Below, in pieces: positions 42,023-48,528 of a DNA stretch of 48,528 bases. Position numbers and translations under genes: made by a program. Within the stretch, counting starts at the first letter, position 1; each line of letters opens with the position of its first letter. Below the pieces are notes generated by a model, which was not told where the DNA came from, did not search any database, and saw only the letters and a list, made by a program, of their open reading frames with translations. Source of the DNA: Defluviicoccus sp. (GTDB taxonomy: Bacteria; Pseudomonadota; Alphaproteobacteria; MPNO01); NCBI GenBank assembly GCA_022823775.1, contig JAJEHI010000083.1:1-48528 (forward strand). The letters are read 5' to 3'.

Positions 42023-42134
42023 GGGGAACCTCCGCGCCGCCGTCAGGTTGCGCTTCCGGTTCTAAAGCCTGGGTCGCACCCCGTCCACCGGAGACGGCCC
42101 GGTGTCGCGCATGGCGGGCGTGCCGATGGACCGC

Positions 42135-42953
42135 TCATTCTCGGACCTGTTTGCCCTCGCCGCCGTCGCCGGCATGCCCGAGCCGGCGGGACAGGCGGTC
42201 GGCGAACTCCGCCAGCGCCGCCGCCGCCGCGCCGTCCCACGCAACATCCAGCGTCTCCTGACGCCCCATCACCCCGACAACCGTCGACAACTCCCCCCGA
42301 TGGTCGAAAATCGGCGCCGCCATCGCGTTGACCCCGGCGAACAGCGCACCCCGGACTCGCGCCAGACGGCGCTCTCGAACCTCGCGTAACAAACTGTCGC
42401 GCCGCGGCCCCGGTAGATCGAGGGCCGCGGCCGGCCGGTGCCGCGGGCGCGCGCCATCCATTTTGGCGAACCGGTCCACCCGGGCGCGCGGCATGTAGGC
42501 GGCGAAAACCTGCCCCGCCGCGGTCGACAGGAACGGCAGAACCGAACCCACCCGGATGTTCAGGGTCACCGGATGGGCGCTCTCCTCAAGGCCGATGCAG
42601 GTCACCCCCATGTCGCCCCAGATCGCCAGGAACACAGTCTCGTCCACCCGGTCGCGGAGCTCCGGCAGGGCCTCGTAGGCCACCCGGATCGGATCGACCC
42701 GGCGCAGCCCGGCCAATCCGATCGAGATGGCCAGCGGCCCGATGCTGTAGGCGCCGTTGCGCTCCGGCTGCGCGACCAGACCGCTGCGCGTCAGGCTGAT
42801 CAGGTAACGGTGCACCTTGGCGCGATGCATCCCCGCGGCAACCGCGAGCTCGCCGAGCGGCATCTGCCCGCCGCCCTCGGCCAGCGCGCCCAGGATCGCC
42901 GCGGCGGTCTCGACCGAGCCGATACCGGGCCGGCTCTCCCCCTCTGCCGCCAT
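42135..42953 (-). CDS. IclR family transcriptional regulator
   Basis: A 272-residue regulator: winged helix-turn-helix in residues about 10-75 (SVETAAAILGALAEGG, then LAVAAGMHRAKVHRYLISL as the HTH) and a C-terminal GAF-like ligand domain beginning near residue 85 (IGPLAISIGLAGL) and including the FLSTAAGQVFAAYMP loop. The ATG at 42953 is chosen; a TTG at 42998 would lie upstream of the promoter's predicted start point. It is divergent from the catabolic operon at 43065 and upstream of the zeta-class GST. IclR proteins of this kind usually control the neighbouring aromatic catabolic operon and themselves. Confidence 0.88.
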   Translation of the reverse strand: MAAEGESRPGIGSVETAAAILGALAEGGGQMPLGELAVAAGMHRAKVHRYLISLTRSGLVAQPERNGAYSIGPLAISIGLAGLRRVDPIRVAYEALPELRDRVDETVFLAIWGDMGVTCIGLEESAHPVTLNIRVGSVLPFLSTAAGQVFAAYMPRARVDRFAKMDGARPRHRPAAALDLPGPRRDSLLREVRERRLARVRGALFAGVNAMAAPIFDHRGELSTVVGVMGRQETLDVAWDGAAAAALAEFADRLSRRLGHAGDGGEGKQVRE

Positions 42954-42976
42954 CCCGTCCCTCGACAGCGTCCCCG

Positions 42977-43005
42977 TTGACTCATAAAATATAACCAATC
43001 ATATT
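42977..43005 (+). promoter_or_regulatory. Candidate promoter of the catabolic operon
   Basis: TTGACT (42977-42982), a 17-nt spacer and CATATT (43000-43005), matching the sigma70 consensus at 5 and 4 of 6 positions, 60 nt before the ATG at 43065. It lies in a strikingly AT-rich patch of otherwise GC-rich DNA. Confidence 0.5.
42988..43005. promoter_or_regulatory. Candidate IclR operator palindrome
   Basis: AATAT-N8-ATATT, an 18-bp inverted repeat whose two half-sites coincide with the -10 boxes of the two divergent promoters. A dimeric regulator bound here would cover both. Confidence 0.42.
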
Positions 43006-43016
43006 AACTATGACAA
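42988..43016 (-). promoter_or_regulatory. Candidate promoter of the IclR gene
   Basis: On the minus strand TTGTCA (43016-43011), a 17-nt spacer and TATATT (42993-42988), each matching 5 of 6 consensus positions. The expected start point is near 42981, giving a leader of about 28 nt before the ATG at 42953. It overlaps the divergent promoter. Confidence 0.5.
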
Positions 43017-43064
43017 GAAACGCGCCTTGTTCGATGCGAAACGTGGCATGAGGGGAGAGACCGC

Positions 43065-43688
43065 ATGAGCCAGACCGTCAAGGACGAGCCTACCGCGGAC
43101 ACGGCAGCGATCGATCCGGCGCGCGAGGGGGATTCGGGCTTCGGCAACGCCCGCGTGATCACCGCCGACGAGTACTTCCAGCGCGTGCGCCACACGAACG
43201 TGCGCGGCTGCAAGTGGGAGGCCGAAGAATGGCAGGAGAAGCTTGACGAATTGGGCAAGGACCCGATCCGGCACGCCGAAAGGCGTTTCATCAGCCTGAT
43301 CAACGAGGATCACGGCGACCTTGCCGGCGCGTCTCCCGGCATCTTCATCGGCATTCAGCTGATCCATCCGGGCGAGCTGGTCCCCAATCACCGGCACAAC
43401 TCGGTGGCGATCTACCACTATTTGCAGGGCACCGGCTTCACCACCGTCGAGGGCACGCGGTACTCCTACAAGAAGGGCGACACTATCGTCTGCCCGCCCT
43501 GGGCCTATCACGAGCACGAGGCCACGGGCGACGAGGACACGATCATGTATGTGTGCCAGGACATGACGGAGATGGCGGCCAAGCGGACCCTGTTCTTCGA
43601 GGAGCCGGTGGGCGTCGAGAACGTCCGCCACATGGTGCAGGGCACCAGCAAGTCGTGGAGCGCGACCCGGGATCCGGACATGGAATAG
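43065..43688 (+). CDS. Single-domain cupin, gentisate dioxygenase-like
   Basis: A 207-residue cupin. The metal-binding block is HPGELVPNHRHNSVAIYHYL (101-120) with His109 and His111, followed by VEGTRYSYKKGDTIVCPPW and His149 or His151. This resembles one cupin domain of gentisate 1,2-dioxygenase (HRH, then ...GD...P.W..H.H), but those enzymes have two domains and about 350 residues. A metal-dependent dioxygenase or an isomerase is possible. GAGGGGAGAG precedes the ATG. It is the first gene of the IclR-adjacent operon. Confidence 0.8.
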   Translation: MSQTVKDEPTADTAAIDPAREGDSGFGNARVITADEYFQRVRHTNVRGCKWEAEEWQEKLDELGKDPIRHAERRFISLINEDHGDLAGASPGIFIGIQLIHPGELVPNHRHNSVAIYHYLQGTGFTTVEGTRYSYKKGDTIVCPPWAYHEHEATGDEDTIMYVCQDMTEMAAKRTLFFEEPVGVENVRHMVQGTSKSWSATRDPDME

Positions 43689-43717
43689 GGCGGTAACTCG
43701 CTCCGAGGGAGGCAGCG

Positions 43718-44662
43718 ATGGAATTCGTGGGCATCGAGTCGGTGGTTTTCGGAACGTCCGATCTCCCGGCGGCCGGCAAGTTCTTCGCCGATTGGGGCCT
43801 GAAGACGGTCAAGAAGGGTCGTTCGGAGAAGATCTTCGCGACCGAAATCGGCAGCCGGATCGTGGTCCGGGCGGACGGCGCCAGGGGGCTCGGGCCGCCG
43901 TTGAGCCCGGCCGACGGGTTCCGCGAGGTGGTCTGGGGAGTGAAGGGAAAGCGCGACCTCGCGCGCATCGCGAAGGAGCTCGGCGCCGACCGCGAGCTCA
44001 AGGTCGACCGCGACGGGACGATCCACACCCACGACCCCAACGGGATCGGCATCGGATTCCGGGTCTGGCCGCACAGGAAGCGGCTTTCCGTCAAGGCGGC
44101 CGCGTTCAACACCGGTGCCGAGCGGACGCGGATCGACACCCCGGCGCCGCTTTACGACGAGGGCGCGTCTCCGCTCGGGATCGGCCATGTCGTGTTCCTC
44201 GCCGCCGACCTCGAGGCAGGGGAGAAATTCTATCGCGAGCGGCTGGGCTTCCGCTTGTCCGACCGTTATTCGGGCGGCCGTGCGGTGTTCCTGCGCTGTT
44301 CGGCCGAGAACGAGCACCACAACCTGTTCTTCCTCAACACCAACGGGGCGAAGACCGAACTCCAGCACGTCGCGTTCCAGGTGCGCGACATACACGAGAT
44401 GTTCGGCGGCGGGGTCCGGATGCGGGAGCTCGGCTACAAGACCGACGTCGGGCCTGGCCGTCACCCGGTGTCGTCGGCCTATTTCTGGTACTTCGAGAGC
44501 CCGCTCGGCGGCGCGGTGGAGTACTACGCCGACTCGGACTACGCGACCGAAGCGTGGAAGCCGAGGACATTCGAGGGGCTGCGGTTTTCGCAATGGCACG
44601 TCCAGGACGGCGTCGGTCCGGCCGTCGGCGGACGGGTCAAGGAAGAACGGCCGGCCAACTGA
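43718..44662 (+). CDS. Extradiol dioxygenase-like VOC superfamily protein
   Basis: A 314-residue two-module vicinal-oxygen-chelate protein of the type I extradiol ring-cleavage group (2,3-dihydroxybiphenyl/catechol 2,3-dioxygenase). The catalytic second module carries the full iron triad: His157 (GIGHVVF), His217 (LQHVAFQV) and Glu268 (GGAVEYYAD). The first module lacks the ligands, as in the real enzymes. A GAGGGAGG ribosome site precedes the ATG. It is expected to open a catechol-type ring made by the downstream Rieske oxygenase. Substrate unknown. Confidence 0.85.
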   Translation: MEFVGIESVVFGTSDLPAAGKFFADWGLKTVKKGRSEKIFATEIGSRIVVRADGARGLGPPLSPADGFREVVWGVKGKRDLARIAKELGADRELKVDRDGTIHTHDPNGIGIGFRVWPHRKRLSVKAAAFNTGAERTRIDTPAPLYDEGASPLGIGHVVFLAADLEAGEKFYRERLGFRLSDRYSGGRAVFLRCSAENEHHNLFFLNTNGAKTELQHVAFQVRDIHEMFGGGVRMRELGYKTDVGPGRHPVSSAYFWYFESPLGGAVEYYADSDYATEAWKPRTFEGLRFSQWHVQDGVGPAVGGRVKEERPAN

Positions 44663-44680
44663 ACCGGGGAGCACGCAGCC

Positions 44681-45004
44681 ATGGAAGAAAGGCCGCGCTA
44701 CGTTCACCGAACGCTCAATACCGGCCCGAGCGACTACGAGAAGGCGCTGAGCCGGACTCTGTTCGGGATTCTGAGCAAGAGCATTCACGATCTCCCCGGG
44801 ATCGTGCAGGCGCTCAACGAGAGCGATCTCGGGCCGCCGGACGACGAACGCTGGACCGAAGCCAACTTTACGGCCGAGATGGAGCGGCTCGGCGCCTATC
44901 CCAACAGCAGCGGCGCGCCGTTGGGCGGGCATCCGGCGGGCATCGTGCCGCCCGGCACCTCGACCCGCGAGCGCCCGCCCAAGGGCGGACACGGGAGGCA
45001 TTGA
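44681..45004 (+). CDS. Small recombinase-like helix-turn-helix domain protein
   Basis: A 107-residue protein, PxxYVHRTLNTGPSDYEKAL at the N terminus, a predicted helical centre (ALSRTLFGILSKSIHDLPGI, VQALNES) and a Gly/Pro-rich basic tail (PPGTSTRERPPKGG). I recall such frames as 'recombinase-like helix-turn-helix domain' proteins that sit directly before Rieske oxygenase genes in aromatic operons; no recombinase function is implied. The stop is 1 nt from the Rieske start, so it is cotranslated. It might be an oxygenase accessory protein. Confidence 0.6.
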   Translation: MEERPRYVHRTLNTGPSDYEKALSRTLFGILSKSIHDLPGIVQALNESDLGPPDDERWTEANFTAEMERLGAYPNSSGAPLGGHPAGIVPPGTSTRERPPKGGHGRH

Positions 45005-45005
45005 G

Positions 45006-46046
45006 ATGGACGGGATGCGTACCCGACAGGAAAAGGTCGACCATCTTCTGGCGACGGGAATCCGCAATCGCTGGTGGTGCATCGGACCCTCGGCGATGGT
45101 GCAGGACGCGCCGGTCGCGCTGACGCGTCTCGGCGAGAAGCTGGTCGCCTGGCGCGACGAAACCGGCAAGGTCAACCTGGTCGCGGACCGGTGTCCGCAC
45201 CGCGCAGCCGCGCTCTCCATGGGCAAGGTGATCGAGGGCAGGCTCACCTGCCGCTACCACGGCGTCCAGGTCGGCGGCGACGGGAGCGTGCTCGACGTGC
45301 CCGCCTTCCCGGGTTGCGAGCTGGTCGGCCGCGAGCTGGTGAAAGCCTATCCGACGGTCGAGCATTTCCAGGCCATCTGGGCCTGGTTCGGCGACGAGGC
45401 GCATGCCGAGCCGCCGCCGATCGATCTGCCGGAAGAGCTCACCTCGCCGGAATGGACGGGTTTCCTGGTGTCCACCACGTGGCACGGAAACTATCAATAC
45501 GTGCTCGACAATTTCGTCGACATCATGCACCCGCCCTATCTGCACGACGACACCTACACGCTGGCCTATGGCGACAAGTCGGACGTGGTCCAGATCGACG
45601 ACACCGAGACCGGCTTCATCGTCCGCCGCAAGGAGGACAAGGAGAGCAATGTCGAGCGGATGGAATTCGTCGCCTGCAACAACGCCCATGCGCGGGTCGG
45701 CGTCTATATCCCGCCTGGGGGCGGGCCGGGCGGGTTCCTGCGGATCATCGCGACGGTGGTGCCGATCGACGAGAACTCGAGCCAGTTCAACGCGTGGCGG
45801 ATGCGCAAGCTGGACGGCTGGCAGGGCGCCATGTTCCGCTTCATGTTCAACAACATGTACGAGCCGCTGACCTGGGAGGTGATCGAGCAGGATCGCGAGA
45901 TCCTGGAGACCCTGCCGCCCTGGCCGGCGCCGGAGAACCTGTACCAGCACGATCTCGGCGTGGCCCGGATCCGGCGTTACTACCGCAGGGAGGCCGAGGC
46001 GCAGGTCGACGCCCTCGAACGTCTGGCCGAGGGAGAGGCGGCCTGA
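45006..46046 (+). CDS. Rieske aromatic ring-hydroxylating oxygenase
   Basis: A 346-residue oxygenase component. Rieske ligands are Cys63-x-His65 and Cys82-x2-His85 with 16 residues between, and the mononuclear iron site is in DNFVDIMHPPYLH (168-180), His175 and His180, with Asp172 as the bridging residue. Size and motifs fit phthalate/vanillate/toluene-sulfonate-type monooxygenases and dioxygenases. GGAGG lies 7 nt before the ATG at 45006; an in-frame ATG at 45015 is an alternative. No reductase gene is visible in the operon, so it may share one encoded elsewhere. Confidence 0.9.
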   Translation: MDGMRTRQEKVDHLLATGIRNRWWCIGPSAMVQDAPVALTRLGEKLVAWRDETGKVNLVADRCPHRAAALSMGKVIEGRLTCRYHGVQVGGDGSVLDVPAFPGCELVGRELVKAYPTVEHFQAIWAWFGDEAHAEPPPIDLPEELTSPEWTGFLVSTTWHGNYQYVLDNFVDIMHPPYLHDDTYTLAYGDKSDVVQIDDTETGFIVRRKEDKESNVERMEFVACNNAHARVGVYIPPGGGPGGFLRIIATVVPIDENSSQFNAWRMRKLDGWQGAMFRFMFNNMYEPLTWEVIEQDREILETLPPWPAPENLYQHDLGVARIRRYYRREAEAQVDALERLAEGEAA

Positions 46047-46056
46047 GGCGGGCGCG

Positions 46057-46677
46057 ATGCTGAAGATCTGGGGACGCGCCAACTCGATGTGCGTCCAGAA
46101 GGTGTTGTGGTGCTGCGGCGAGGCCGGGATCCCGTTCCAAAGGGTCGATATCGGCGGCAAATTCGGCGGCAACGATTCGCCGGAATACCGGGCGCTCAAC
46201 CCCAACGGCGTGATCCCGACCGTCGACGATGACGGCTTCGTGCTGTGGGAGTCGAATTCCATCGTGCGCTACCTGGCGGCCAAGCACGACGCGGGCAATC
46301 TGTGGCCGACCGACCCGGTCGAACGCGCCGATGCCGAGCGCTGGATGGACTGGCAGCTCTCGACCGTTTACCCGCACATGCCGACGATCTTTCTCGGGCT
46401 GATCCGCACGCCGCCCGAGAAGCGCGACATGGCGGCGATCGGGGCCGCGATAGACCGTGTGACCGAAGTGCTCGCGGTCCCGGAGCAACGCCTCGGCGAC
46501 CGCGATTTCCTCGCCGGCGGACACCTCACCATGGCCGACATTCCGCTTGGCATCTCGATCTACCGCTTCTTCAAGATGGTCGCCGACTGCCCGTCCTTCC
46601 CCAATATCGAGGCGTGGCAAGCGCGGCTCGAGTCCCGCCCGGCGTTCGAAGAGTTCGTCGCCGGCCCCCTGCACTGA
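46057..46677 (+). CDS. Glutathione S-transferase family protein
   Basis: A 206-residue GST. The N-terminal domain begins MLKIWGRANSMCVQKVLWCC, with Ser10 the candidate glutathione-activating residue, then NPNGVIPTVDDDGFVLWESN holds cis-Pro and the Glu-Ser pair. The C-terminal domain has the DFLAGGHLTMADIPLGIS N-capping motif. It resembles yfcG/theta-type GSTs. It begins 10 nt after the Rieske gene in the same operon, so it probably handles a ring-cleavage product, for instance by isomerisation. Confidence 0.87.
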   Translation: MLKIWGRANSMCVQKVLWCCGEAGIPFQRVDIGGKFGGNDSPEYRALNPNGVIPTVDDDGFVLWESNSIVRYLAAKHDAGNLWPTDPVERADAERWMDWQLSTVYPHMPTIFLGLIRTPPEKRDMAAIGAAIDRVTEVLAVPEQRLGDRDFLAGGHLTMADIPLGISIYRFFKMVADCPSFPNIEAWQARLESRPAFEEFVAGPLH

Positions 46678-46688
46678 CGGAGACCCAG

Positions 46689-47702
46689 ATGGATTACATT
46701 CGCGCCGAGGCGAAGGATTACGCGTTCGAGCACTGGCACGGTTGCTGCAACGTCATCCTGCCGAGCTTTACCGACGATCTGTCGGGCCTCAACGAGCAGG
46801 CCATTCGCCACGACGTGCGGCGCAATATCGAGCAGGGGTTCTGGGGCGCGCTGATCGTCTCGGAGTGCGGCACCACCAAGGACGAGATGCGCCAGTTCAT
46901 GGAGATCGCCGTCGACGAGGCGGCGGGCAGGCAATGCTTCCTCGTGCACGGGACCCACGACACGCCGGACGACATCGTCGAGATGTGCAAGGCGGGCGAG
47001 GCGATCGGCATGGGCGGGCTGCTGCTCGGCCATCCCAACTCGTTCTACCCGGAGACCCGGGATCAGCTTTACGATTATCTCGCGTATGTCTGCGAGCGGA
47101 CCGACCTTGCCGTCTGCCTGTTCGCCGCGGGGCACTGGAACTATGCGCGACTGCATCCGAGCGGCTATCCGCCCGACGTGCTCGCGCGCGCCTCGGATCT
47201 GGAGAACGTCGTCGCGGTCAAGTACGAGGTCGCGCGCCCCGGGATCGCCGGCGATTACGAGTTCTGGAAGATGATCCGCGACAAGCGCGTGCTGTTCTCC
47301 GATCCCTTGGAGGCGCATGCGCCGCTGACCGTCGAGATGTTCGGCCAGCAATGGATGGGAACCAGCAACTACGAGTATTTCGGCGAGCGCATCCCGAAAT
47401 ACTTCAAGATGCTCCGAGAGGGACGTTACGAGGAGGCGATGAAGGTCTACTGGTCGCTCCAGCCGGTGCGCGCCACGCGTTTCGCGGTCCAGGGAACCTT
47501 CGCCGGCGCCAACTTCATCCACCGCTATCTGTGGAAGTACCAGGCCTGGCTGCACGGCTACGCCGGCGGGCCGATGCGCCAGCCGATCATGAAGCTGACC
47601 GACGCGCAGATGACGCAGGTGCGTGCCGGTCTGGTGCGCGCCGGGTTCGAGCCGGAGGACGCGCCGTTCTCCGAGTTCTACCGGGGCCGCTATCCGACGT
47701 GA
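46689..47702 (+). CDS. Dihydrodipicolinate synthase family aldolase/hydratase-lyase
   Basis: A 337-residue class I aldolase of the DapA/NanA superfamily. Lys178 in VVAVKYE is the Schiff-base lysine. The loop SECGTTKDE (58-66) replaces the GTTGE motif, and LFAAGHWNY replaces YNxPxR, so the usual catalytic Tyr may be Phe145. The length is close to trans-o-hydroxybenzylidenepyruvate hydratase-aldolase (about 330), which cleaves aromatic ring-fission products, but other members act on sugars. The context of Rieske and extradiol genes favours the aromatic role. It lies 12 nt after the GST gene. Confidence 0.82.
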   Translation: MDYIRAEAKDYAFEHWHGCCNVILPSFTDDLSGLNEQAIRHDVRRNIEQGFWGALIVSECGTTKDEMRQFMEIAVDEAAGRQCFLVHGTHDTPDDIVEMCKAGEAIGMGGLLLGHPNSFYPETRDQLYDYLAYVCERTDLAVCLFAAGHWNYARLHPSGYPPDVLARASDLENVVAVKYEVARPGIAGDYEFWKMIRDKRVLFSDPLEAHAPLTVEMFGQQWMGTSNYEYFGERIPKYFKMLREGRYEEAMKVYWSLQPVRATRFAVQGTFAGANFIHRYLWKYQAWLHGYAGGPMRQPIMKLTDAQMTQVRAGLVRAGFEPEDAPFSEFYRGRYPT

Positions 47703-47712
47703 GGACGCGCCG

Positions 47713-48528
47713 GTGACGCTCATTCTCGAACACGCCGACGTGATCGCGGCGGTCGACATGCACGATGCCATCGACGCCATGGAGGCTGCCTTCGCCGAGG
47801 AGGGCTCGGGCGGCGTGAAGCAGCCTCCTCGCACCAATATCCCGCTCGCGAACGGCTTCCTGCGGATCGGTCCCGTCGTGATGGAGCAGAGCGGCTGGAT
47901 GGGGTTCAAGGCCATGAACCTCTCCGCCGGTATCGGCGTCCGCTACCAGGTCCACCTCTACACGGTGGCCGACGGGGACCTCAAGGCGATCATGGACGCT
48001 CAGCATTTGACGACGCTCCGCACCGGGGCGACCAGCGCGGTGGCGACGCGGCGGCTCGCCCGCGAAGAAGCGGTCACGGTCGCGGTGCTGGGCTCCGGCG
48101 TCGAGGCGCGCGCCCAGCTCGAAGCCGCGCATGCGCTCGGTCTGGTCGCCAAGGCGCGTGTGTTCAGTCCGACCCGGGAGAACCGGGAAGCGTTCGCCGC
48201 CGACTATTCTGAAAGCCTCGGGATCGAGGTCGCGCCGGTGGGGGACGCGCGCTCGGCGGTGGACGGAGCCGGGATGGTGGTCGCGGCGGTCAAGTCGAGC
48301 GAGCACGCGCTCTACGGCGCCTGGCTGGAACCCGGCATGCACGTGAATTCGGTCGGCACCGCCCGGCCCAACCAGCGCGAGATAGACCCGGAGACGTTCG
48401 CGCGCAGCGACATCACCGTCGTCGACACGCGCCACGGCGTCCTCAACGAGGCGGGCGACGCCATCGAGGCGGCGGACGCGATCGTGCCGGACGAGGTGCA
48501 CGAGCTGTGCAGCGTGGTCGCCGCCGAT
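47713..48528 (+). CDS. Ornithine cyclodeaminase/mu-crystallin family protein, 3' partial
   Basis: Open from GTG at 47713 (GAGGA about 8 nt upstream) to the window edge, 272 codons without a stop; the family is about 315-330 residues, so the C-terminal fifth is missing. The Rossmann loop VAVLGSGVEARAQL and the substrate motif LRTGATSAVATRRLA are typical, with the conserved Lys in MGFKAMN. Members include ornithine cyclodeaminase, alanine dehydrogenase and ketimine/imine reductases, so it probably reduces a cyclic imine or converts an amino acid by NAD(P)-dependent chemistry. It ends the visible part of the catabolic operon. Confidence 0.85.
   Translation, partial: MTLILEHADVIAAVDMHDAIDAMEAAFAEEGSGGVKQPPRTNIPLANGFLRIGPVVMEQSGWMGFKAMNLSAGIGVRYQVHLYTVADGDLKAIMDAQHLTTLRTGATSAVATRRLAREEAVTVAVLGSGVEARAQLEAAHALGLVAKARVFSPTRENREAFAADYSESLGIEVAPVGDARSAVDGAGMVVAAVKSSEHALYGAWLEPGMHVNSVGTARPNQREIDPETFARSDITVVDTRHGVLNEAGDAIEAADAIVPDEVHELCSVVAAD

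Overview
The window is GC-rich bacterial chromosome, almost fully coding, with tight operons, ATGA overlaps and frequent GTG starts. The mix of Tat-exported ABC binding proteins, a TRAP transporter, UbiD decarboxylases, Rieske oxygenases, a PhyH dioxygenase and zeta-class GST points to an alphaproteobacterium with an organic-matter scavenging lifestyle. The exact lineage cannot be read from the sequence. I see no rRNA, tRNA, CRISPR, integrase, transposase or phage gene. Both ends of the window cut a gene (nadC at the left, an ornithine cyclodeaminase-family gene at the right).

Layout. 1-4.4 kb (+): nadC (5' partial), phnN, an AMP/thymidine phosphorylase of the TP2 type, and a UbiD decarboxylase. 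4.4-8.2 kb (-): a five-gene run of alpha/beta hydrolase, RidA, MFS carrier, SDR and a 2-hydroxychromene-2-carboxylate isomerase-like protein. 8.3-9.4 kb: a second SDR and a small dimeric-barrel protein, convergent. 9.4-10.0 kb: the only large non-coding stretch, holding two palindromic repeat elements and a possible gene remnant. 10.0-11.7 kb (-): a large asparaginase-fold protein. 11.9-24.1 kb (+): a urea/short-amide type ABC transporter, amidase, amidohydrolase, orphan peptide-binding protein and a complete TRAP transporter. 24.1-28.2 kb (-): flavoprotein, second amidase and Rieske oxygenase. 28.3-34.9 kb: second RidA (+), then on the minus strand a leaderless NMT1-like binding protein, second UbiD, CopA, PhyH and a DM13 protein. 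35.0-36.6 kb (+): GST, small BrnA-like protein, isoprenylcysteine methyltransferase-like membrane protein. 36.6-41.3 kb (-): a BMP-type (nucleoside-type) ABC transporter. 41.4-43.0 kb (-): maleylacetoacetate/maleylpyruvate isomerase and an IclR regulator. 43.1-48.5 kb (+): a catabolic operon of cupin, extradiol-type VOC dioxygenase, small HTH-like protein, Rieske oxygenase, GST, DapA-family aldolase and ornithine cyclodeaminase-family protein.

How it fits together. The window reads as an uptake-and-catabolism island for amides, aromatic acids and nucleosides. Several families occur twice (UbiD, amidase, Rieske oxygenase, RidA, SDR) and GSTs three times. The two most specific ideas are (i) a salvage route in which a TP2 phosphorylase makes ribose 1,5-bisphosphate, PhnN turns it into PRPP and NadC uses PRPP, and (ii) an IclR-controlled aromatic operon whose promoter and the regulator's own promoter overlap head-to-head on one AT-rich palindrome. 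A third theme is that the 5-9 kb region is rich in enzyme-fold proteins lacking their textbook catalytic residue.
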